Shown here: in pieces, positions 20,427 to 31,000 of the stretch
Numbering within the stretch: position 1 is the first letter of the stretch
Layout: every line of letters begins with the position of its first letter
Assembly: GCA_026770575.1 (NCBI GenBank)
Contig: MU657173.1
Span: 743,095 to 807,094, forward strand
Source: Pelagophyceae sp. CCMP2097
Taxonomy: Eukaryota; Sar; Pelagophyceae
Direction of reading: 5' to 3'
DNA length: 64,000 bases
Made by a program: the position numbers and the translations under genes
The notes under the pieces: generated by a model
Database searches by the model: none
The model's input: only the letters and a program-made list of their open reading frames with translations
Told to the model about the DNA's origin: nothing

Positions 20427-22192
20427 ATGCTGCTCCGCGCAGGCGTGCGTATGTTTAGTCAAGTCGCGGTCCAGAGTAAGTCCCCCGAGGCCGAGGTGGC
20501 GGCGGCCCCCGCCGAAACGGATAAGTTGCGCGCGCTGCACAACGGCTTCGTGCGTTTCCCCGGGGGCGCGGGCGCATTCGAAACCGTCTCAAGGGAGAGC
20601 CGTTTGTGGCTGGCGGGACTGGGAAGGAAAGTCGACGCTGAAATAGGAGCTCTGATGTTTGGCCCCTAGGAGCTTCCCATGCACCTGGAAGAGATATCGG
20701 TCGTGACGACGGTGGATGCGGCGAGGCGCGTCGTGGCGCACCTCATGGCGTCTTTCGAGTCGGACCCTCTGCGGTTCCACGCCGTGGACACTGAGGTCGA
20801 TATTGACATCAACAACGTCGGGCCAGTGGGCAACGGCCGAGTGACGTGTTTTACCGTCTACTCGGGCGGCGACTTCTCCTACGTGGGCGCCGACGTCGGC
20901 GGCGACGTGCAAGGGGCGGCGTTGTTCGTAGACGTGTTGAATCTATCGGTCTTTGAAGTCTTCCGGCCCTGGATCGAATCCGCAGCGAGGAAAGTGTATC
21001 ACAACTACGGGTTCGACCGGCACGTGATTGAGAACCACGGCTTTACTCTGGGCGGCTTCGCCGGCGACACGATGCACATGGCGCGGTTCTACGACTCGTC
21101 CAGAGACAAGTTCGGCCGCGGCTTCTCTCTCGCCGCGTTAACAGAGGACTTGATCGACGGCCGGGCCAAGGTGGCGATGAAGGACTTGTTCCCCGACTTT
21201 TTCAAGTCTGTCAAGAAAGAAGGCCTCGGGATGAAGGCGACGATTGCGACGACGCAAAGTTCGCCAGAAACGAGAGACGCCTTCATCGTCTACGCCGCCT
21301 ACGACGCCAAAGCCACGTGGCTCTTGCACGACGTTTTAAAGACGCATTTGACAAACGAGCCCTGGGCGCCCATGTCGAACCCGGCGTTTGAGAAAGGGAC
21401 TGCCGTTTTGAGAACCAATTACGACCTGTACTCCAAGTACTACGTCCCTTTCGGCCACGTCCTGACGCAAATGGAGCACGAGGGCATCTACGTCGACCGC
21501 GCCGGCCACTTGGAAAAGGCGCGGCTCGACGCGGCGGCAAGGCAGCGCGGGCTGACTGCGACGTTTCGGAATTGGGCGAAAAAGGTGCTCGGCGCAGAGG
21601 CCGACTTTCTCAATCCATCCTCCGCGGCGCAAATGCAGACGCTGCTCTTCGGCGGGTCCAGGAAACCAAACGGCGACTTGGTGCCCACGCAGAGGCAGTT
21701 TTCCATTCCAAAGGACGTGATGGACAGCATGCAAACGGCAAACACTCTGCAAGATGATCTCGTCCTCATGCTCCCCGAAGAGTATTACAAAAGACCAGAC
21801 ATCACCGGCCTCCAGCTGAAAGCGATACTTGCCGAGCGCGGCCTGCCGCAGACGGGGACCAAGGAGGTGCTGGTGCAAAAGTTAGTGGACAACGACCGCA
21901 ACGAGCACTTGAAGACAAGAGGCATCGTGCGAAAAAAAAATCCCAAGAACAACGTCTTCCTCTTGGCCGCGGCGGTGCCGGGGGCTTTGGCGGTGCTGGG
22001 GGTGCCGGGGGCTCTGGCGGTGCCGGGCAAGGCCGTGAAAAAGATGACCGTCAAGGAGCTGCGGGAGGAATTGGAGGCAAAAGGCCTCGTTCACGGGGGC
22101 CTCAAGAAGGACGCTCTGCAGCGCAGCGTCGAGGCGCACCGCGCCGCAGCGCCCGGTTCGCCGACGGCCGCCGAATTGAAGGCGGCAAACGA

Positions 22193-22252
<60 letters not shown>

Positions 22253-23949
22253 GAAGCGGGAGCACGCCGCCGCCTTCGACGAATTCAGCGACGACCCGCG
22301 TCCGCACCGGGGGGGCTCGCGCGCGGCCGGGCCCTTTCTCCGGAGACGTCGACGAGGCTGAATGGATGACCCGCCTCTGCGTTCCATGTTCTCGAACCGC
22401 CTTTTGTAGACATCAAGGAGCTGCTGACGACGCTCCGCGGCCGCGGCATGTCCATGGGCAAGGAAACGTCTCGAGACGAGCTCGTCGCCATGTTGACGGG
22501 CGACATGGAGTACATGGACGCGCTGCGCGCGCACGCAGGCCGCGTCCCGCGCATCCTTGGGCGATGGTGTTTCGACGTTGTCCCAGGTACGCGCCGCAGC
22601 CGCGCCTGTTCCCGCGCGCGCCGCAGAAGAAGCAGGCGACTTTTATTCTGAAGAGCATTTGCGGCGGCAAGTTGGTCCCTGCGACTTGGACCAAAGGCGG
22701 GTCCCCGTCCGTGACGACCCTCGACCTGCAGAGACTGGCTGGCAAGGACCCAAAGGCAGGCAAGTTCGGGGTCGTGTACGAGTGCTTCGGGGGCACGGAG
22801 GCTTCCAAGGAGCTTTCGATTGCGCTGGAAGCGGTGAATGAGCTGTCCTTTGTGGAGAAGATGTTGTCGACTTTTATAATTCCGTTGCAGACTTTAGCGG
22901 ACAGCAATTCGCGGGTGCACACGCAGCTCAACATCGGCGCGGAGACGGGGCGGCTCTCCTCGAAGAAGCCGAACCTCCAGAACCAGCCCGCGCTGGAAAA
23001 GGACGTCTTCCAGATCCGAGCGGCGTTCCGCGCCGAAAAAGGCAACAAGCTCATCGTAGCAGACTATGGCCAGCTCGAACTTCGAGTGCTGGCGCACGTC
23101 GCCGACTGCAAGTCCATGATCGAGGCCTTTGAGGCGGGCGGGTGCTTCCACTCGAGGACGGCCGTGGGCATGTTCCCCTACATCCGAGCCGCGGTCCAAA
23201 ACGGCGAAGTCTTGCTGGAGAAGGGGATCGACCCGGCCGACGCGGGCAAGCCTTTGGTGAAGGACAAGTACGGGTCGGAGCGACGCCAAGCCAAAATGAT
23301 CAACTTCTCCATCGCGTACGGCAAAACGGCCCACGGCCTCGCCGAAGACTTCGGCTGTACCACACAAGAAGCAAAGCTGAAGATCGACGCCTGGTACAGC
23401 GACCGGCCAGAGGTGCGCTTCGAATGCGGGGGGGGTTCTTCGACTGCGGTTGTATTCCACTGCGGCATGGTCGAATCGCCTCCTAGGTGCTCAAGTGGCA
23501 GGAGGTGAACAAGAAGAGCGCCATGACAAAGGGCTTCGTCTCGACGATTATGGGCCGGACGAGGAAGCTGCCCGACGCGTCGTCGGAGCTTGCGACTTTG
23601 CGCAACACGGCCATGCGCGCCGCGATCAACACCCCCATCCAAGGGTCCGCCGCCGACATCGTCACCTTGGCCATGCTCCACCTCTTCGACTCGCCGGTAC
23701 TCCGCCGTCTGGGCTGGAAGCTGCTGCTGCAGATCCACGACGAAGTTATCTTGGAAGGTCCGGAAGCGTCCGCAGACGAAGCGTACTCCGAGGTCAGCTT
23801 CACAACCCGGGCCACCCATCCGAGACCCAAAGCATTCCTAGGTGAAGCGCATCATGCAGTCGCCCTACGACGAAGAGGGCCTCGGCCGCCTCAAGGTCGA
23901 GTTGCCAGTCGACGCAGCAATCGCAGACACGTGGGCCGAAGGCAAGTAA
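20427..23949 (+). CDS. POP: organellar family-A DNA polymerase (POP type) with SAP-like inserts
   Basis: Replicative polymerase of plastids and/or mitochondria in plants and protists. Exon 1 (20427-20585) gives a presequence-like start. Exon 2 (from 20670) encodes a 3'-5' exonuclease: HAVDTEVDI (exo I), YHNYGFDRHVIEN (exo II) and YAAYDAKATW (exo III). After it come two SAP-like motifs (LQLKAILAERGLPQTGTKEV; VKELREELEAKGLVHGGLKK), a run of about 20 alanines, and a third SAP-like stretch (IKELLTTLRGRGMSMGKETS). The polymerase motifs are A, VADYGQLELRVLAHV; B, RRQAKMINFSIAYGKTAHG; and C, LQIHDEVILE. Later exons are 22410 onward (an internal junction near 22560-22650 is unresolved), up to 23412, 23487-23792 and 23841-23949. 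Confidence 0.9.
22194..22251. repeat. GCG trinucleotide run encoding polyalanine
   Basis: About 18-19 uninterrupted GCG/GGC units lie in frame within the POP gene, giving an alanine tract between the second and third SAP-like motifs. This is a likely length-variable microsatellite. Confidence 0.9.
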
Positions 23950-23988
23950 GTCGTACTTTAAAAAAGCGCCGTCCAAAGCGAGCGAGTT

Positions 23989-25616
23989 TCAAATAGAGGT
24001 GCACGGCGCTTCGTCGGCGCGCGGCTTCTTGGGTGGTCGGACGTCGTCGCTCCCGGGCGAGTCGCGGCATGCCGGCGGCGGCGTGACGGCACGGTCGCCG
24101 CCGCTGCCGTCGCTGTCGGAAATCGCGCGAGGGCGCGCGCACTTGAGCAGCTCGACGGCGGCGCGGATGGCCGCGAGCGCGGCGTCGGCGGGCTCGAGGA
24201 GCGAGTTCCGAGAGAGCTGCATCGCCAGCGCAATGTGGCGCGGCGGCCTAGAGGCACGTCGAGAGCGGCGGCGAAGAGAGTCACTCACACGTCGACGTTG
24301 ACGTTGTAGACGGGGACCCCCTTATCCTTTGCCCTTCTGAGCGCCTCTCGCGTCACTTCGACGACAAAAGAAGTCCCGATGAATAAAACTGCGTCCGCCT
24401 CGTCTAGCCAGGAATCCCAGGCCTCTGCCTCGAAGAAAAAGTGTGTGTCGTACATCTCGTCGAAGAGGAGCGCCAGCCTAGGCAAAACATGCAGCGCAAA
24501 GGAGACGGGCGGTCGGGACGTACGGGACGAGCGTGCCTACAAAAAGCCGCGGTCAAAGGCTGGCGAGGAGGCAGCCCGGGCCTCCGAGCACGTACCGCCG
24601 CACTTTGGACACGCGGGGGCCTTTTCCACGTGCAGCGCGCGGATGGCCATCACGTCCTCTTTCGAAATTTCCGACTCATCGAACCACTCCTCCCCTGCCG
24701 CCTTGACCGCGCACTTCTTCGCCCCGCCAAAACGCGCGCAGCGGTAGAGTCCGACTCGGCCGTGCGCTTCGACGAGCTGGGCGTCAGGAACGGCGTTGAC
24801 ATGAAGACCATCCACATTCTGTGTGACGACTTTCACACCCGCAGACAGACGGCAAAGAAAGGCCAGGTCGTCGTGCGCCCGAGACGGCCGCGCGGACCGC
24901 ACGCGCTCGCACTCGAACGCGGGGAGCCAGAACCTGCGATGCGGACGTCGCGCGCGACACAGCCAAAGGGGCCACAAAGCCGGTGTACAAGGGGCCTCTT
25001 ACTCGTTGTACCATTTCGGAGCATCCTTCTTAAACTCCTTGCGCGTCCCGAGCGTCGTCACGTTGGCCGACCAGACGGCGCCGGCGCCGGATCTATAGAT
25101 TCGGCTTCCGAGGGGACGGTATCAAAGGGGGTGACTTCCAAGGAGTGCCGCAGACCGCGCGGACCCGCGTCACGCACCGGAACGCGGCGATGCCCGAGGC
25201 GACGGAGAGGCCCGCGCCCGTGATGACCTTATGGCGGCGGTGACGCCGGCGCCGCGGGGCGAGGCGCCACGACGGCCGCTGCCGCTGCCAAAGGCCTCTG
25301 CTGCCAGACGCCTCTGCTGCCAGAAGCCTCTGCCAAACGCCATTGCTGGCAGACGCCTCTGCCGCGGCTGCGCCGGGTCTGCCGGCGACAGACTCTGTAT
25401 CGGACGACGACGTTCTTCGACGTCGCGATCAGCGCCGCGATTTCCTATCGCCATGATGCGTCGGCGCCGCTGCATAGGCCGCCCGTATGCGATCCGCCGC
25501 ATATGGCGACTCGCCTGGATGATGTCGGATCGGGGCCGCGGCGGTTCTTGCGAGGATGGTGGTTCCTTTGCAGTGGCCGCGCGGCCCTGCGCGGTCCGCG
25601 CGACGTGCGTGGCCAT
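23989..25616 (-). CDS. sirtuin-family NAD-dependent protein deacylase (359 aa)
   Basis: Eight exons join in frame: 25616-25515, 25444-25406, 25227-25178, 25092-25003, 24933-24596, 24536-24524 (13-nt microexon), 24477-24289 and 24247-23989. Motifs are VVITGAGLSVASGIAAFR, VTQNVDGLH, LVEAHGRVG with the catalytic histidine, CPKCGGTLVPLALLFDE, and FIGTSFVVEV. It removes acyl groups from lysines with NAD. Oddities: the usual GIPDFR reads GIAAFR, and the first zinc pair is spaced C-x8-C (RCARFGGAKKC). The first intron needs a GC donor (ATCCAG|GCGAGT). The last exon is a disordered basic tail with KKPRADEA, a possible nuclear signal. The end lies 39 bp from the POP stop. Confidence 0.85.
25293..25363. 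repeat. degenerate 15-bp tandem repeat in a sirtuin intron
   Basis: gcctctgctgccaga recurs about five times with substitutions inside the intron 25228-25405. Confidence 0.75.
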
Positions 25617-25937
25617 ATGCTGCGGAGCGCGTACTCGGCCTTTGACGCGCCGGGGCCGCACCCGCGTGGACGGGTGGCGTGGGCGCCTCCGCTCCTTGGC
25701 CAAGTTCACTTCTTCGCAAGGGATTCGAAAGGGAAAAGACGGAAATTTTAGGGAAAATGCACGGGCGGAAAGTTTTGCAAGCTGATGTGCCCAACCCCCA
25801 ACGGGGCCAAACGCCCGGCGTGCCGTCCCGTACGACCGCGGCCCCCTTTTCGCGCAGCACCAGGGGCCTTCCCTGCGCGCTGGATCCGGCTTTCGGCGAC
25901 CCAAGGGCTTTCTGGATTTTCGGCGACTAATTCAACG
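25617..25937. promoter_or_regulatory. bidirectional promoter region of sirtuin and IspD
   Basis: 321 bp lie between the divergent start codons. No distinct motif was recognised. Confidence 0.4.
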
Positions 25938-27133
25938 ATGTTGACCCGACTGCTAATCGCCTTGCTCCCGTTCGGGCTGGCCTTCGCGCCGCCGCGCGGG
26001 CTGCGCGCGGCGCGGCCGCAGGCGCAGGCGACGCGTCCTATACCGGCGCCTTGGTTGAAACAGGGGTCGTAGATTCGGACCCTCGAACGCAGGCCTGTAT
26101 GCAGCGGCCGACGACGTCTCCGTGATCCTGTGCCGCTCCTGCGTCTTCGCCACCCCGCCCGGTGTCGTCGAACTGACTGGCGCCTCGTCTAGGCTCGCTG
26201 GCGGCACGGGCTCGCGCATGAAGGCGGCGCGTGCCCTCGCTTGCTCGTTTCCCGCGCGAGCCGCTTCTAGGACCGGCCGAAGCAGTTCTTGGAGCTGCAG
26301 GGCAAGCCGATCCTGGAGCACTCGCTGGACCTGTTTCTGTCCCTCGAGGGCGTCGGCCAGTGCGTTTCCGTCTCCCGCGGCGCGATACTCACCGCCCTCG
26401 CAGCCAGAAACGGAAACGCAGCCAGAAACGACGCGGGCCAACGAATTTCCATAGGCTCGTCCTCGTCATCAATGCAGAGTACCGCGACATGTTCGCAAAG
26501 TACACGGACGCGCGCCTCGTGAGTGGAAGGTCGCGCGGCGAGCCGGATGACGGAGGACGCCTTGGGTCGAGACGGAGGACGCCTCACGTTGAAAGACGAC
26601 GCGCTCTCAGGTCTTCGCGGACCCGGGCAAGGAGCGCCAGGACTCTGTGAAGAGCGGCTTTGCGAAATGCGCCAAGCGCGGCTCCGGCGTCGTTTGAAGC
26701 GCTCTTGTGCAAATGCTAACGCTCGCAACGCAGGTCCGCGGCGCTCATCTGCATCCACGACGCGGCGCGGCCGCTGGTGACGCCGGTGGAGATTACCAAC
26801 GTTTTGCAAGACGCGCGCACTCATGGCGCGGCTGTGCTGGGCGTGCCGATGAAGGCTACCGTCAAAGAGTCTGAAGACGGCCAGTTCGTGCTCCGCACAG
26901 TGGACCGCTCGCGACTCTGGGAGGTGCAGACGCCCCAGGTCATCACGCCGGCGCTTCTAGCGCAGGGGTTTGCAAAGGTCGCTGCGGAGGGTTTGGCTAT
27001 CACGGACGATGTCTCGATGATCGAACAGTTGGGTTTACCGGTCAAGTTGACTCTTGGAGAGTACACCAACCTCAAGGTCACCACGCCCGACGACATGATC
27101 GTCGCCACGCAGATCCTGGACCAGCGCAAATGA
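25938..27133 (+). CDS. ISPD: plastid 2-C-methyl-D-erythritol 4-phosphate cytidylyltransferase (IspD)
   Basis: Third enzyme of the plastid MEP isoprenoid pathway; it joins MEP and CTP to give CDP-methylerythritol. The start MLTRLLIALLPFGLAFAPPR is a signal peptide with an A-FAP junction, the stramenopile plastid signal. Nucleotide-binding LLAGGTGSRMKADRPKQFLE follows, then LVLVINAEYRDMF, FADPGKERQDSVKSGFA, CIHDAARPLVTPVEI, WEVQTPQVITP, ITDDVSMIEQLG and KVTTPDDMIVA. Two introns must use GC donors to keep the frame: GCG|GCGCGT before 26271, and AA|GCGCGG (26676-26733), where no GT occurs in the needed phase before the stop. The first junction (near 26030) is less certain. Confidence 0.9.
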
Positions 27134-27243
27134 TTTCACTCTGGACCGCGCCCCACCGCGCGAGGCGCCGAGGCGCACAGACGCACTTAGTCACAATAAC
27201 AACAACAGTCTTCCGCCCGCGTTGCGGGGTTTGCGAATTTTCA

Positions 27244-27897
27244 TCACGCCGATGCGGCATTCGCGGCGGCGGTCGTCGCGGCGTTGGCGGCGGCGGTTGT
27301 CGCCACGGTAGCGGCCGAGCTCGACTCGAACTCCCATTCGCGCCGGCAGATCGGGCACGAAGACTTGGAGTTGAGCCACTGCGAGATGCACCTAGAGGCG
27401 CGTCGCGGGCGAGATGGAGGTGCGACTGCGAACTGCATGCACCGATTATGCACTCACTGCAAATGGAAAGCGTGCGCACACTTCCCCCAGACCACGGGTG
27501 CGCCGTCGCCAGGGTACTGCACGCCGGGCGGGCCTGATAAGGGCAGGCATCGTTTCGACGAGGCGTTTGGGGGGGGTATATGTGCCCCAACGGGCGGCCA
27601 GTGGTGCCGGTGCGTTGCTGTAGACGCACATCCTTCAAACGGCATTTGACAAATACCGCAGACGTCGCCGTCGCAGTGGTCGCCCCAGGTCCACCGCGCC
27701 ACCGCGCGCCAGGACTTGATCCGCACCTGGCGAAAAGGGTGTGGAGGCAGGCGAAGGAGGCAAACGGGCTGGAGAGGCGAAGAAGCCAGACAAGGAGCTG
27801 TCTCGAGACGGAAATGCTTCCGCACCGCCCGACGCTCAAGGGCCGTCTCGATTGCGGCGGCGGCGGGTGCAGATAAGAAGGATACCTTGAGCGGCAT
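27244..27897 (-). CDS. APC11: anaphase-promoting complex RING subunit APC11 (110 aa)
   Basis: Catalytic RING-H2 subunit of the APC/C ubiquitin ligase that drives mitotic exit. Four exons: 27897-27886 (only 12 nt, MPLK), 27726-27630, 27533-27458 and 27391-27244. VRIKSWRAVARWTW is the APC11 start, then DVCGICQMPFEGC, GDGAPVVWGKCAHAFHLQCI, SQWLNSKSSCPICRREWEF. All zinc ligands are present. Family members are about 85-90 residues and end at REW.F; this one adds an Ala/Thr/Asn-rich tail of about 27 residues. It is divergent from the OFD1-like gene (177 bp) and convergent with IspD (110 bp). Confidence 0.95.
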
Positions 27898-28074
27898 GGG
27901 CGCTCTGGTTCGGCGGCGGCGTCGCGACCGCTCGCGAGCCCGGTTTAGCGATCGTACACTTTGTTTTTTTGTGCAGTTGGGCAATTGAGTTGGGAATTAC
28001 AATTATTGTAGTTGGGTTAACGTTTCGAAAATCCCCCCGCGCGGCGGCGCTTACGCGGCGGCGCTTACGCGGCC

Positions 28075-31000
28075 ATGTCGGCGCTGCTGGCGAAGCTGGC
28101 GCTGTCGCCGGAAGAGTTGAAGGAGGGCCTGCGCGCGCATCTGGTGGCGTCGGGGCTGGTGGACGCGATGACGGCGCAGTTACGTCGGAAGGTCGTCTCA
28201 GAGTTCGACGGCGGCGAGTCTTCCTCGGGGTCCCCCGAAAACGGGCTGAGCTCCCCTTTGGGCCTCTCGACGAGCGTCTTTAGGCATGAGCGCGAAGAAG
28301 GCGTTTTCGTTGAAGGACCGGCTGAGATACTCGGTTCTAGTCGATGACTTAAAGTCCCAGAATCTTTCCCACGCCCTCGCCGTCCTCGTGCCGGAATGCG
28401 GCGGCGAGGCGGCTTTCTCGCGAGGCGAGCTCGCGGAGGCTCTAGGATTGCCGCCACCGGCGCAGGGCAGCTCGGTGCTCGACGACGTAATAGCGCGCCT
28501 CCAAAAGACATCAAACAGAGGTTCGTCGCTCCGTCCGATGCCGTGCATCATCGAAAATTTAGGCGAGGCTTCGACGCAGACGTCTTCTATTGGGGGTGAC
28601 GAGTCGACGCTTCATGAACGTCTTCGGACGATTTCAGAAACGTACGCCTCGCGCCGTGCAAGGCGCCGCGAGGATGAGGCGGTGCGCAACACACTGCTGC
28701 CCCGAAGACCCTTTGACAAAGGCCCTTTTCGACGTTTCAAGGGCCGTTAGGCACCGAAATCCATCGAGGAGTTGGCGCGCGCGTCCGAGGCGCGCTTCGC
28801 CGAAGAGCTAAAGTCCCAGGTCCAGCGCATCAGGGACGTCGAGGTGGTGCGTCAATGACCGGGTGTGCCGACGGAGTTGTGGGATGCCAGAGGCAAACGC
28901 CAGAGGAAAGAGGCCGTCGGGCGCGAGTGGCCGTCGTGAATCGCCTTTTGTAGGCGCGCGCCTTGCGCGCCGCGGAGGCGACGCACCGCGACGAGCTGGA
29001 TCGCGTCACGGACGCTTTGAAGGCCGACGCAACAAAGCGCGAGCGCGACCTCGCGGCGCGCGAGCGCAACATTGAAGCCGCGTTCGCGGACCGCCTCCGG
29101 GAGAGCGGGGCGCAGGCGCACCAGCAGCGGCAAGAACTCGTCAACGAGCGCGGCGCCGCGTCCATTGGGAGGCGGGGATGTCGTGAGGCTGGGGGCGCAG
29201 TCGTGAGGCTCTGTGAAAAAGACGCATTCGCCCATATAGGTTGGAAAAGGTGCGGGACCGCGAGCGTTCGCACGGCAAGGCTCTGGACTCTGAGCGCCGC
29301 GCTTTGGAACTGCACGAGGCGAGGCTTTTGCAGATGGAAAAGGCCTTGGAGGTCCAGCAACAGCGCCACGCCACGTTCGCCGCCGCGCCCGGCGTCGCCG
29401 CCGCCGCGTTGAAGCAGGCGCAGGAAGACCGAGCCGACGCCCTGGACGAGGCCCGCGGCCTGCGCGTCTCACTCAACGACCGCGACGACCGCGACCGCGA
29501 CCGCGAAGACCGTGAACGCGACGGCGACGACTGGCGGCGCGCAGACGCCGAGGCTGCGCCGCCGCACGCGCCGCCGCACGCGCCGCCGCCCGCGGCCGAT
29601 ACAGTGTCGGTGCACGTGCAGTCTTCGCCGCCGCAGCGGGGCTCGCCGCCGCAGCGGGTCCGCCGCGACACTTTGTTTGAAGAGGACTCGCCGCCCTCCC
29701 GCGGGCCGCGCACGCCACCCGCGCCGCGCGCGCCGGATGGCGCGGTGCAGCACCTCGAGGCGGAACTGGAGGCTGAGCGCGACGACAACGAGAACTTACG
29801 GTCCGAGGTCCACTCGCTCCGCCGCCTCCTCGACGCGACTCGCCAAGCTTACGACGCCCTGGCGGGTTTACCGTCTTCGGCGTTTGGCGTTTCGTCCATG
29901 GCCGCGCTCGCTGCCGGGCTGCCGCAGCCGCCGCCGCCGCCGTCGCCGCGGACATTCCTCGCCAATCCCGTCCTCCTCGAGTCGGCGCACTTCCTGCAGA
30001 AAGCGCAGATGCAGCGGCAGGCCGAGCTACAGCGCGACGCGCAGCAGGCCCGACCTGGCGCGCCCGACTCTGGCGCGTGGCAGCAAGGCTACGGCGCGGA
30101 CGAGGCCGGGGCGCCGGCGGCGGCGCGCGTCGCCGCCGCCGAGGCGGAGCTGGCGCGCCTCCGCGGCGAAGAGTTCCGCGAGCGCGCGCGCCTCGCAAGC
30201 CTCGAGCTGGCAAGCGCTGAGCGCGCCGCGGCAGATGCCGAGCGCGCCGTCGCACAGCAACGGCTCGCCGCACAAGACGCCGCCGCGGCCAACGCCGAGC
30301 GCGCCGTCGCACAGCAACGCCTCGCCGCGCAGGACGCCGCCGACGCCGAGCACCAGGCGCACCAGGCGCGCCTCCGCGACGACGACCGCGCCACGGACGA
30401 CGCGCGCCTGGCGGAAGACGCGCGGCGGCGCGGCGAGGAGCAGCTGCGGCGGTCGGACCTCGCCTCCGAGGCCTCTAGCCGGCGCGACGAGGAGCAGCGG
30501 CGGTCGGACCTCGCCGCCGAGGCTTCGAATGCGCTGGCGGAGCGCGAGGCGGAGCGGTCGCGAGTCGACGACCTCGCCTCCGAGACTTCGAACGCGCTGG
30601 CAGAGCGCGAGGCGGAGGGTTTTCGCGTCAACGAGGCGGAGCGGTTACGCGTCGTCGACGAGGCGTCGGCGCTGGCGCAGAACGAGGCCGCCGCGCGCGC
30701 GCGGGACGACGCGCGCGCGCGCATCGACGCAGAGGCCGCCGACCGCGAGGCGCGCCGCGCAAAGGCCGAGAAGGAGGCGCAAGACCGCATCGCGCCCGCA
30801 AAGGCCGCGCTGCCGTCCGCGGCGCCGGCCGTGTCGGCGCCGCCTGTTGTGGCGCCGCCTGCGTTGACGGCGCCTCTATCTTCGGCGCCGGTCACGGCGC
30901 GCCTCTTCGCGTTGGACGACGTTGTTGAAAGCCGCTTTAAGGGCAAGGCCGCGTGGTACGCGGGCCGTGTTTCGCGTCTCTGCCAAGGGCTGAGCGCGTA

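Noticed and set aside
22194..22251. GCG run as an assembly artefact
   Set aside because: It is in frame within a clear polymerase gene, and polyalanine linkers of this kind are plausible. The exact length may still be wrong.
23941..24000. Extra 3' exon of the POP gene via the GTAAGT overlapping its stop
   Set aside because: The continuation would run antisense through the sirtuin's last exon and yields arginine-rich shadow sequence; POP proteins normally end here.
25938..27133. IspD as bacterial contamination
   Set aside because: The gene has several short introns of the local type and a plastid-targeting leader, so it is a nuclear gene of plastid/bacterial ancestry.
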